A DNA stretch of 34,170 nucleotides from JAQIBY01 sp046546095 (GTDB lineage: Bacteria; Bacteroidota; Bacteroidia; Bacteroidales; ML635J-15): NCBI GenBank assembly GCA_046546095.1, contig JBKGYK010000031.1, positions 1 to 34,170 on the forward strand, written 5' to 3'. This document shows, one piece after another, positions 26,701 through 33,427 of this stretch. Numbering within the stretch: the first letter of the stretch is position 1; each line of letters begins with the position of its first letter. Both the position numbers and the translations under genes were made by a program. The notes under the pieces were generated by a model that made no database searches, was not told where the DNA came from, and saw only the letters and a program-made list of their open reading frames with translations.

Positions 26701-27659
26701 GCAGTGGCAAAAGGATGCTGGAAATAATCAACGATCTGATCAATATTTCAAAAATTGAATCAGGACAAACAGAATTGCATGTAGTAAAAACAAATCTCGT
26801 TGAATTATTTAAGGAACAGTATGATTTCTTTTTAAAAGAAGCTGAAAACACAAATATTCAACTGAATCTTGATGTTTCCGGGATTGAAATTGAAACAGCC
26901 TGGGTTGACAGAACCAAACTGAGTCAGGTGCTTACAAATCTTATTAAAAATGCACTGAAATTCACCGAGCAAGGGGAGATCAGGGTTACTGCCCGGACTA
27001 AAGGGGAAAAACTTTATGTTAGTGTCGCAGATACAGGCATTGGTATTCCTGGAGAGCAAAAGGCTGTGGTTTTTGAACGATTTTGCCAATTGTCAGAGGA
27101 TATCAATAAACCCTTTGAGGGTGCAGGGCTCGGACTGAGCATCAGCAAAGCTTTTGTAGAACTTATGGGCGGAGAGATATCCCTGGAGTCCGTCTATGGT
27201 GAAGGTACAGAATTTTCATTTCATGTTTTACTCAACCCCGATAAATGCAAGAAAATATCCGAATCTTCTTCAGCTCTTACAAGTCTGTCAGATAAGGACA
27301 AAAAAGTACTGGTGGTTGATGATGATGAGGGCAGCAATTTGCTGTTGAGAGAAAATCTTAAACGGATTGGGATGGAAAAGATACTGTCCGCAACAAATGG
27401 AAGGCAAGCAGTTGAGCTTGTGCGTCAACATCCTGATATTATGCTTGTTCTGATGGATGTGAAAATGCCTGAGATGGACGGGTACGAGGCAACAAGAATA
27501 ATCAAATCAGAAAACAAGGATGTTGTCATTGTCGCGCAAACTGCCTATGCTTCTGATCAGGATAAGAATAAAGCCATGGAAGCAGGATGTGATGATTTCA
27601 TCAGCAAACCCATTGGAAAAACCAGATTGATAGAAATCCTGGAGGAGCACCTTGGCTGA
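23754..27659 (+). CDS. Soluble multi-PAS hybrid histidine kinase with receiver
   Basis: A 1301-residue protein. Approximate order: a PAS-like N-terminal domain (10-125), a GAF-like domain (135-290) with a CDDC cysteine pair at 230-233, five PAS domains (about 305-420, 430-545, 555-668, 682-802 and 812-920), a HisKA domain with phospho-acceptor His948 in NVSHEIRTPMNG, a HATPase domain (about 1045-1160, with NLIKNALKF, DTGIGIP and GAGLGLSI), and a receiver with the acidic pocket near Asp1189 and phospho-acceptor Asp1235 in LMDVKMPEMDG. There is no signal peptide or membrane helix, so it senses a cytoplasmic cue. There is no DNA-binding domain and no separate regulator beside it, so the output is unknown. 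The start chosen (23754) removes an unlikely 17-residue extension. Confidence 0.93.
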   Translation: MDKAKQNKSFCEVFTDLGKGFALHEVVRAKDGEIRNYRILDCNELFEKILDIPAEDACGSLATDIFQTSRPPFIEIYSRVVERGTPEYFERYFPPLDMYFKVHVYRPEPEKFATVFLDITNEKQRETSEKHQNAVYELMREVNKELWQEENSQNIANSICKTIGRNPKTYSAAWIAMLDDNNKLEQFSSVNLKNADSFKSQLSNQIFPKHLKKTLESKTELFVRVPKDNCDDCPLVKEHKDRLVFIKSIYFNKKHHGVLAVSLDKHHIDIDKEKQLFSELVDDIAFSIDAILSKNHLREVKNDIDTTLNSIGDAVISTDIEGNVLRMNPVAENLCGWSSKQAKGKPLTKVFKIVNAFSREPVKNPAQTVLETGEIVGLANHTLLISKTGKEYQIADSAAPIRNADGHATGVVLVFRDVTEVYRKQQEMEVSESMYRAVFENTGTATCTYGDDGVITRCNAQFEKLAALPASEIEGKMCWSDFVAKADLQRMKGYHRKRSDGKPVRVDHEFVFVDADGLHKDVLVRVGMEKSSKVRVASLLDITERKRLAAELKESEDKFRKLAENSAAAIMMHQDDKWVYANRESEKISGYSRQELLSMKFWEFAHPDHVDKVMAAGRARESKEGANLRYEFVIITKSGAHKWIDISGTTIIYQGKPAGLVNIIDITARKKAEQELQNNLHELQRIAENLPSVIWKSEINEQGEFENTYIAENVDAMLALPEGTIGNDWEKFFSFIVSEYVPAARETFRQGLENPGKKISMEYRVNKGDGSTAWFVSTGKAYLQDGKTYVFGSTEDITEKVEARKKLRQTSTAIKAAIDGIAILDKNGRYTYLNQAHAEIYGYDSPAQLKGNTWRMLYSGDELHRFTNEIMPVLRNTGRWRGEALGTKEDGSIFPQELSLTGLEDGGLICIVRDISERKAAEEALRKAKEKAEESDRLKSAFLANVSHEIRTPMNGILGFASLLEEADLTTEEAEHYLNVIQRSGKRMLEIINDLINISKIESGQTELHVVKTNLVELFKEQYDFFLKEAENTNIQLNLDVSGIEIETAWVDRTKLSQVLTNLIKNALKFTEQGEIRVTARTKGEKLYVSVADTGIGIPGEQKAVVFERFCQLSEDINKPFEGAGLGLSISKAFVELMGGEISLESVYGEGTEFSFHVLLNPDKCKKISESSSALTSLSDKDKKVLVVDDDEGSNLLLRENLKRIGMEKILSATNGRQAVELVRQHPDIMLVLMDVKMPEMDGYEATRIIKSENKDVVIVAQTAYASDQDKNKAMEAGCDDFISKPIGKTRLIEILEEHLG

Positions 27660-27851
27660 TGTTTTTGATATCTTGACAGTGAGAAATCTGGTAGCAGACG
27701 TAACTACTCCGTTTTCCGGATGAAAAATATTCTCCATCTTCCTGCTGGATTTCATAATCGAATGTGCGGGCTTTTTGTTGCTGATGAACGTCTGAGACAA
27801 TGCAGAATTCGAAGATATTTTATGAAGAGAGCAGAAAAGCCCTGTATGTAT

Positions 27852-27882
27852 TTTCTCCTCTGCAGTAATTTTTGTACTTTTA
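27852..27882 (+). promoter_or_regulatory. Possible promoter for the small T9SS protein
   Basis: TTTC (27852-27855), 19 bases, then TACTTTTA (27875-27882), one mismatch in each box against TTTG-N19-TAnnTTTG. The position favours ATG 27902 over ATG 27893. The rest of the 233-base space 27660-27892 shows no gene or strong hairpin. Confidence 0.4.
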
Positions 27883-27901
27883 TCTGTAACAAATGATCAT
27901 T

Positions 27902-28363
27902 ATGAAATATCCGGGTATTTTTCTGCTCTTGTTATTTGTACCTGTACTTATTCAGGCGCAGGAACTGTTATCGTCAGGTGGGGGAGAAGGAGGTTCAGGA
28001 AATATGACAGTTGCCTGGTCGCTGGGTGAGCCTGTTACAGAAAGTTTCTCAGAAAGTGAATTTGGACTTACACAAGGCTTTCATCAGCCGATCATGTACG
28101 TAATGGATAATTGCGAGGAACCTGAAACCCTGAGTTTTGAAGTATATCCCAATCCGGTAAGCGAACTGTTGGTAATAAAATCTGATGCCGGAGATGATTT
28201 TTCAGTGAAACTGTACGGCCTCAGGGGCAAGTTACTTCTGGAAAAAAACGATGAAACGGGATTTTGTCAGTTTTCTGTCAGGGGTTTGGCACCCGGAGTT
28301 TATTTTCTTGAGCTGCATTCAGCAGATTCAAAAGCACAGACAATCAGGATTGTCAGGCAGTAA
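27902..28363 (+). CDS. Small exported T9SS sorting-domain protein
   Basis: A 153-residue protein with signal peptide MKYPGIFLLLLFVPVLIQA. A short head (SSGGGEGGSGNMTVAWSLGE, later GLTQGFHQP) is of the kind seen in many short Bacteroidota T9SS proteins. The T9SS type A sorting domain starts at about residue 78 (FEVYPNPVSELLVIKS) and ends at IRIVRQ. About half of the mature protein is sorting signal, so the cargo part is only about 60 residues. The function is unknown. An ATG at 27893 adds MII. Confidence 0.82.
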   Translation: MKYPGIFLLLLFVPVLIQAQELLSSGGGEGGSGNMTVAWSLGEPVTESFSESEFGLTQGFHQPIMYVMDNCEEPETLSFEVYPNPVSELLVIKSDAGDDFSVKLYGLRGKLLLEKNDETGFCQFSVRGLAPGVYFLELHSADSKAQTIRIVRQ

Positions 28364-28390
28364 TGCCCGCAATGCACCGAGCCCTTCAAA

Positions 28391-28422
28391 CAAAAACAGC
28401 GGCCTTGTAACAAGCCGCTGTT
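28391..28422 (-). terminator. Terminator after the saccharopine-dehydrogenase-like gene
   Basis: ACAGCGG (28396-28402) pairs with CCGCTGT (28415-28421), with further CTTG/CAAG pairing inside. On the minus strand it is followed by TTTTTGTTTG. It lies about 20 bases after the stop of the minus-strand gene; it may also slow transcription of the small T9SS gene from the left, though the plus-strand T-run is poor. Confidence 0.75.
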
Positions 28423-28442
28423 CTTAAGAATGTGAATGCAGG

Positions 28443-29780
28443 TTATTCTACCGGCATTTCTTCTTCAATGAATTTTATATCATATTTTTCCAGTTCGTCA
28501 AGGATGGGGTTATACAATTCCGGGACAACCGGAGTATGAACACCTGTGAGTTTGATTTCTCCTTTTGCCAGCAGACGTACAGCAATGGCTGCAGGTGTGC
28601 CTACCGTGATGGCCATGGCTGTTTCTTTTTGAGATTTGCCAATATAGGCAAAGCTGGATTTGAGTCCCTTTCTTTCACCATTGAGTTCATACTCAAATTT
28701 GTGTTGCATGACAATCATATCCTTGTCATTTTCTTCAAGTGCCCATTTTTCTTCCAGTAGTTTTTGCAGAATCTGTGCAGGGGTAGCTCCGGAAATCCCA
28801 ATCGGGCGTTTATCGAAAATACCAAGCCAGGTAAGTTTTTTCATAATTTCACCTTCAGGATCGAGATTCATGAAGTCACAAAGTTTATCTTCAACCAAAG
28901 TGTCTGGTTCGTATCGCAAAAATGAATTGATGAAATCCCGGTAAGTTGTATCTCCGTTACCCACGTATTCAATGCTGTCGTCGGTCATGCCGAGTTGAAC
29001 AAATACATTCCATGCTTCGCAATACCCCGGGCGGCGCATGGTGCCCCTGAAAATGGTGGGAATGTCTTCCAGTCCATATATTTTACGGTAAGAAAGTGAA
29101 TCCCGGTTAGGATAAACTTCAAATTCTCCAAAATCCAGAACACTGGTTTTTTCCGTTCTTTTGAAAAGCTGATGATAGGGGATATACTTATACCTGCCGT
29201 TGCGGATAAAACATGCTGTAGCCTGCCCGGCCAGTACCACATTGCGGGGATTCCAGGTGAATTTGTAATTCCATGGGTTGTTGTCATATTCCGGTGCTAT
29301 CAGACCGCCTGTACTCGATTTGAATACCTGCAATTTACCACCATCATTTCTTATTTTATCAATAACCCGCATGGCAGACATATGGTCAATGCCCGGATCA
29401 ACGCCAAGCTCATTGAGCATAGTGAGACCCTTTTCCCTGGCTTCCCTGTCCAGTGCCTTCATCTCCGGAGAAACATAGGAGGCTGTTACCATATGCTTAT
29501 TTAAATCCACACATGCCCTGGCCACCAGGGAATGAAATCTAGCCGGTAATAGGGAAACAGTAATGTCACATGATTTAATCTCTCGGGCAAGTTGATTTTC
29601 ATCATCCACATCAAATTGAAATGATTCTCCTCGGGGATGTCCGTTGATTTTTGAAGCAGCCAGCTTTTCGTCCATGTCTCCCAGACGAATATGCCAGTCT
29701 TCGGTTTCAGCGTGTTCGAGCAGATAGTTTATCAGGCTGGTGGCTGATAATCCTGCACCTAAAATCAGTATTCGTTTCAT
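28443..29780 (-). CDS. Saccharopine dehydrogenase family oxidoreductase
   Basis: A 445-residue protein. An N-terminal Rossmann fold with ILGAGLSATSLINYLL binds the nicotinamide cofactor. The saccharopine dehydrogenase C-terminal domain follows from about residue 130 (NELGVDPGIDHMSAMRVIDKI, then GGLIAPEYDNNPWNYKFTW). This is closest in layout to the glutamate-forming saccharopine dehydrogenase (Lys9). Known family members act in lysine synthesis, lysine breakdown or carboxynorspermidine formation, so the substrate here cannot be fixed. No lysine or polyamine gene is next to it. It is a single-gene unit with a -7 box at 29807-29814 and a clear terminator. Confidence 0.85.
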   Translation of the reverse strand: MKRILILGAGLSATSLINYLLEHAETEDWHIRLGDMDEKLAASKINGHPRGESFQFDVDDENQLAREIKSCDITVSLLPARFHSLVARACVDLNKHMVTASYVSPEMKALDREAREKGLTMLNELGVDPGIDHMSAMRVIDKIRNDGGKLQVFKSSTGGLIAPEYDNNPWNYKFTWNPRNVVLAGQATACFIRNGRYKYIPYHQLFKRTEKTSVLDFGEFEVYPNRDSLSYRKIYGLEDIPTIFRGTMRRPGYCEAWNVFVQLGMTDDSIEYVGNGDTTYRDFINSFLRYEPDTLVEDKLCDFMNLDPEGEIMKKLTWLGIFDKRPIGISGATPAQILQKLLEEKWALEENDKDMIVMQHKFEYELNGERKGLKSSFAYIGKSQKETAMAITVGTPAAIAVRLLAKGEIKLTGVHTPVVPELYNPILDELEKYDIKFIEEEMPVE

Positions 29781-29806
29781 TTTGTCACTTTAGTTATTTG
29801 TTTTAA

Positions 29807-29837
29807 CAAACCTAAAAGAAGATTTGCGTAAAAAAAA
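29807..29837 (-). promoter_or_regulatory. Promoter for the saccharopine-dehydrogenase-like gene
   Basis: On the minus strand TTTT (29834-29837), 19 bases, then TAGGTTTG (29807-29814), a full -7 match. It lies 27 bases before the ATG at 29780. Confidence 0.6.
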
Positions 29838-30053
29838 TAATTTTTATCAGAGATTTTACCATAAAAACATGTTTAATAAATGGTGAAGTGTGGTAAGTGG
29901 CATTAATACAGGCAGATGGGCTGATATTTATTCCTGCTTTTTATCCTGGGTGAAAGTTGATAAATTTTTCTGCAAATTGTCGGGACCATCAAAATGATGA
30001 TTAGCAATGCAATTACTATTATTTTTTGTATTTTGCAATAAATAACATTCGCT
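29838..30053. other. AT-rich divergent spacer with no gene
   Basis: This is the largest gene-free stretch together with the promoter to its left (29781-30053 in all). It is AT-rich and shows no reading frame or strong hairpin. TATTTTGC at 30029-30036 could be a poor -7 box for the DUF2147 gene, but I find no -33 partner at 19 bases. Confidence 0.5.
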
Positions 30054-30476
30054 ATGAAAAAATTAAGCTTTCTGATCTTTTTGTTCATTTTCCCATTCCT
30101 GCTTTCTGCTCAGTCGGTGGAAGGTTTGTGGAAAACAATAGATGACAATACCGGTAAGGCCAAGTCAATTGTCCGTGTTTATAAAGTCAATGGTATGCTG
30201 TATGGTGAGATTGTTAAACTCATTGATAAAGAAGAGGACAATCCCTTGTGTACAGAATGTACCGGTAAGCTTAAAAATAAACCAATCGAAGGCATGCAGA
30301 TCATCAAGGGCCTGGAACAAAAGCGCGGAAAATGGGAAGGTAAAGACGGAATACTAGACCCGGAAAACGGTAAATTGTATAAGTGTAAAATCTGGGCTGA
30401 AAGTGATAAGAAACTGAGTGTACGTGGATACATCGGCCCGGTTTACCGCACACAAACCTGGTTGCGCCACAGGTAA
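30054..30476 (+). CDS. DUF2147 exported protein
   Basis: A 140-residue protein with signal peptide MKKLSFLIFLFIFPFLLSAQ. The DUF2147 domain fills the rest, with the usual EGLWKTIDDNTGKAKSIVRV start, the CTECTGKLKNKPIEGM stretch, a central GKWEGKDGILDPENGKLYKC, and the end VRGYIGPVYRTQTWLR. The CTEC cysteines are likely structural or metal-binding, by analogy only. DUF2147 proteins are periplasmic and of unknown function. It is followed 79 bases later by mutS, which has its own promoter-like site. Confidence 0.88.
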   Translation: MKKLSFLIFLFIFPFLLSAQSVEGLWKTIDDNTGKAKSIVRVYKVNGMLYGEIVKLIDKEEDNPLCTECTGKLKNKPIEGMQIIKGLEQKRGKWEGKDGILDPENGKLYKCKIWAESDKKLSVRGYIGPVYRTQTWLRHR

Positions 30477-30507
30477 ATTAATCTGTTGATAAAAGCAGAT
30501 TTCTTTT

Positions 30508-30538
30508 TTTTATTCAGCCATAAATTCTCGTATTTTTG
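30508..30538 (+). promoter_or_regulatory. Promoter for mutS
   Basis: TTTT (30508-30511), 19 bases, then TATTTTTG (30531-30538), a full match to the -7 consensus TAnnTTTG. The start codon is 18 bases downstream. Confidence 0.6.
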
Positions 30539-30555
30539 TCTGAAAGTAAAAGTCT

Positions 30556-33165
30556 ATGGCAAAAAAATCCAGCAAAACACCACTGATGGATCAGTATTAT
30601 CGCATCAAAGGAAAACATCCTGATGCGATACTTCTGTTTCGTGTTGGTGACTTTTATGAAACATTTGAATCAGATGCCATTGAGGTTTCACGGATTCTGG
30701 GTATTACCCTTACCAAACGCTCAAATGGTTCTGCATCTGCAGTCGATCTTGCCGGATTCCCTTACCATGCGCTGGATACATATCTGCCAAAACTTGTGCG
30801 TGCCGGACAGCGGGTTGCCATTTGTGAACAGCTGGAAGATCCCAAACAAACCAAAAATGTTGTAAAAAGAGGAATTACAGAACTGGTTACACCCGGAGTA
30901 TCTATGCACGAAAATGTCCTGGAACACAGAGAAAACAATTTTCTTGCCTGTGTTTATTTTGGGAAACCAAAAACCGGGCTTGCTTTCCTTGACATATCAA
31001 CCGGTGAATTTTTGCTTGCCGAAGGCAACGGAGAATATGCCGATAAGTTGCTGCAAAGCATGAACCCCAGGGAGGTTCTGTATCAACGATCCAAAAAATC
31101 CGAAATTGAAGATTTATTTGCTGACAGGTATATTGCCTATCCGCTGGATGAATGGGTGTTTACTCTGGAGAACGCTTATGACCGCCTGTTAAACCATTTC
31201 AAAACTAAAAATCTGAAAGGATTTGGGGTAGAGGATGCTAAAGCCGGGATTGTTGCTGCCGGAGCCATCCTGAATTATCTGGAAATGACCGAACACAGAC
31301 AGCTTGATCATATATCCGGCATCACCCGTCTTACCGAAGATAATTACGTATGGCTTGACAGGTTTACCATCAATAATCTGGAGATATTTCAGCCCCTGAA
31401 TACCGGTGGCAAGGCACTGGTTGATGTACTGGATAAAACAAAAACTGCCATGGGGGCCAGAATGCTAAAACGCTGGCTTGCTTTCCCCTTGCTGGATATC
31501 AAAAAAATCACACAACGCCTCAATGGGGTAGAATACCTCATGGAAGACACAGATTTGAGCGCCTTACTTGCTAGTCATTTTTCCAAAATCGGTGATCTCG
31601 AAAGGCTCATTTCCAAAGTGGCTGTCGGAAAAGTTAATCCACGGGAAATCAATCAATTCAAATCAGCCTTTCATGCCATAGAACCCATCAAAGAAAGTTT
31701 GAGTAAACTTGATGATCCGGAGTTGAGACAGATTGCCGACCAGATGAATCCCTGTGCTGAAATTCGGGACAGAATTGACCGCGAAATAAAAGAAGATCCT
31801 CCGGTGCAGATAAATAAAGGACAGGTCATTGCCGATGGTGTTTCCGAAGAACTGGATGAATTGCGCCACATCGCACATTCCGGTAAAGATTATTTGCTTC
31901 AGATGCAGCAGGAACAGGCCCAAAAGACCGGTATCAGCAGTCTGAAGGTGGGATACAACAATGTCTTTGGGTATTATTTTGAAGTCAGAAATACCCACAA
32001 GGATAAAGTGCCTGATGACTGGGTACGAAGGCAGACACTTGTTAGTGCCGAGCGCTATATCAATGATGAACTCAAAATGTATGAGTCAAAAATTCTGGGT
32101 GCCGAAGAAAAAATCATGGAGCTTGAGCAACGATTGTTTACAGAACTTGTTTTAGCACTAAGTGAATATACAGCTGCAATACAGCTCAATGCCTCACTAA
32201 TTGCAAAAATTGATTGCCTGTGTTCATTTGCCGGAACATCCCAAGAGAACAATTACTCCAAGCCCAACATTAATGATTCCCTGATGCTGGATATCCGGCA
32301 GGGCCGGCATCCTGTCATTGAACAACAATTGCCGGCAGATGAGGAATATGTGGCCAATGACGTTCTTCTGGATAATGATAATCAGCAGATTATGATGATT
32401 ACCGGCCCAAACATGTCTGGAAAATCGGCTTTGCTACGGCAAACAGCCCTCATAATGCTGATGGCACAGGCCGGATGCTTTGTGCCGGCAAAAGCTGCCA
32501 ATCTGGGTGTAGTAGATAAAATATTTACCAGGGTAGGAGCATCGGATAATATATCTCTGGGAGAATCTACATTCATGGTTGAAATGAATGAGGCAGCCAA
32601 TATTCTGAATAATGTCAGTGAACGAAGTTTGATCCTGCTCGATGAGCTTGGCCGGGGAACCAGTACCTACGATGGTATCAGTATTGCCTGGGCAATAGCA
32701 GAGTATATACATGAACATCCCAGGGCACATGCAAAAACCATGTTTGCCACACATTATCATGAGTTGAATGAGATGGAAAAATCCTTCTCCCGAATTAGGA
32801 ACTTCAATGTTTCTGTGAAAGAAGTGGAAAATAATATATTGTTCCTTAGAACCCTTGAACCCGGAGGAAGTGAACACAGCTTCGGAATTCATGTGGCGCG
32901 AATGGCCGGGATGCCACCTTCTGTTGTCCGCCGTGCCAATGAGATTCTGGGACAGCTTGAATCTGCTTCTACAGATAAACAAATGAGCCGGCCTACAAAT
33001 AAAATCCGGAATGAGAGGGAGGGTATGCAAATGAGTATGTTTCAATTGGACGATCCCGTACTCAAAGATATTCGTGATCAGATCAAAGACATTGATGTCA
33101 ATAACCTCACTCCGGTTGATGCCCTCAATAAGCTGAACGAAATAAAAAAACTTTCCGGATTGTAA
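30556..33165 (+). CDS. mutS: DNA mismatch repair protein MutS
   Basis: An 869-residue MutS1. The mismatch-reading motif GDFYETF places Phe33 and Glu35 where E. coli MutS has Phe36 and Glu38. The connector, lever and clamp domains follow. The ATPase has Walker A GPNMSGKSALL from residue 617, Walker B ILLDELGRGTSTYDG, and the ATHYHEL histidine motif. The C-terminal part ends NKLNEIKKLSGL. It finds base mismatches and recruits MutL. Length and motifs are those of a functional protein. Its last three codons and stop fall inside the 107 bp tandem duplication described separately. Confidence 0.97.
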   Translation: MAKKSSKTPLMDQYYRIKGKHPDAILLFRVGDFYETFESDAIEVSRILGITLTKRSNGSASAVDLAGFPYHALDTYLPKLVRAGQRVAICEQLEDPKQTKNVVKRGITELVTPGVSMHENVLEHRENNFLACVYFGKPKTGLAFLDISTGEFLLAEGNGEYADKLLQSMNPREVLYQRSKKSEIEDLFADRYIAYPLDEWVFTLENAYDRLLNHFKTKNLKGFGVEDAKAGIVAAGAILNYLEMTEHRQLDHISGITRLTEDNYVWLDRFTINNLEIFQPLNTGGKALVDVLDKTKTAMGARMLKRWLAFPLLDIKKITQRLNGVEYLMEDTDLSALLASHFSKIGDLERLISKVAVGKVNPREINQFKSAFHAIEPIKESLSKLDDPELRQIADQMNPCAEIRDRIDREIKEDPPVQINKGQVIADGVSEELDELRHIAHSGKDYLLQMQQEQAQKTGISSLKVGYNNVFGYYFEVRNTHKDKVPDDWVRRQTLVSAERYINDELKMYESKILGAEEKIMELEQRLFTELVLALSEYTAAIQLNASLIAKIDCLCSFAGTSQENNYSKPNINDSLMLDIRQGRHPVIEQQLPADEEYVANDVLLDNDNQQIMMITGPNMSGKSALLRQTALIMLMAQAGCFVPAKAANLGVVDKIFTRVGASDNISLGESTFMVEMNEAANILNNVSERSLILLDELGRGTSTYDGISIAWAIAEYIHEHPRAHAKTMFATHYHELNEMEKSFSRIRNFNVSVKEVENNILFLRTLEPGGSEHSFGIHVARMAGMPPSVVRRANEILGQLESASTDKQMSRPTNKIRNEREGMQMSMFQLDDPVLKDIRDQIKDIDVNNLTPVDALNKLNEIKKLSGL

Positions 33166-33366
33166 TCTTGCACTAAGCTTCAGGGTCGTATCTATCAATT
33201 TGTTCGCTTAATTTAAAAAAACTGTACAGCAAGGGATTGAAACGACCCTGAAGGTTGTGTTCCGGATTGTAATCTTGCACTAAGCTTCAGGGTCGTATCT
33301 ATCAATTTGTTCGCTTAATTTAAAAAAACTGTACAGCAAGGGATTGAAACGACCCTGAAGGTTGTG
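33153..33366. repeat. Perfect tandem duplication, two copies of a 107 bp unit
   Basis: Copy one is 33153-33259 and copy two is 33260-33366, identical at every base I compared, followed by four bases (TTCC) of a third copy. The first copy starts inside mutS and contains codons for Ser-Gly-Leu and the TAA stop; the second copy repeats these outside the gene. Each unit contains a 12 bp inverted repeat. The lack of any difference points to a very recent duplication or to an assembly artefact. Confidence 0.9.
33178..33253. repeat. 12 bp inverted repeat around a 52-base loop, first copy
   Basis: CTTCAGGGTCGT (33178-33189) and ACGACCCTGAAG (33242-33253) are exact reverse complements. The 52-base interior holds the palindrome CTGTACAG. 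The same arms recur in the second copy at 33285-33296 and 33349-33360. There is no T-run after the right arm, so it is not a standard terminator, and I see no target-site duplication that would mark a transposable element. Confidence 0.8.
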
Positions 33367-33370
33367 TTCC

Positions 33371-33410
33371 AAAAAAAAACATCCCGACGAAAACGCCGGG
33401 ATGTTTTATT
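33371..33410. terminator. Bidirectional terminator between mutS and the T9SS gene
   Basis: AAAACATCCCG pairs with CGGGATGTTTT around a short AC-rich loop; nine As precede the stem and TTTTATT follows it. It serves the converging mutS (plus) and T9SS (minus) genes, and lies 17 bases past the latter's stop. Confidence 0.88.
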
Positions 33411-33427
33411 ATGTGGTGTTATTTGAA

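Noticed and set aside
27507..27800. Minus-strand reading frame of 97 codons at the end of the histidine kinase.
   Set aside because: More than half is antisense to the receiver domain, and there is no promoter or family signal.
33178..33253. Miniature transposable element bounded by the 12 bp inverted repeats.
   Set aside because: No target-site duplication and no other copy outside the tandem pair in this window; kept only as an open possibility.
33210..33366. Possible CRISPR array, because each 107 bp unit holds GGGATTGAAAC, which resembles the end of some CRISPR repeats.
   Set aside because: The whole 107 bp unit is identical in both copies, so there are no variable spacers, there are only two copies, and no cas gene is present.
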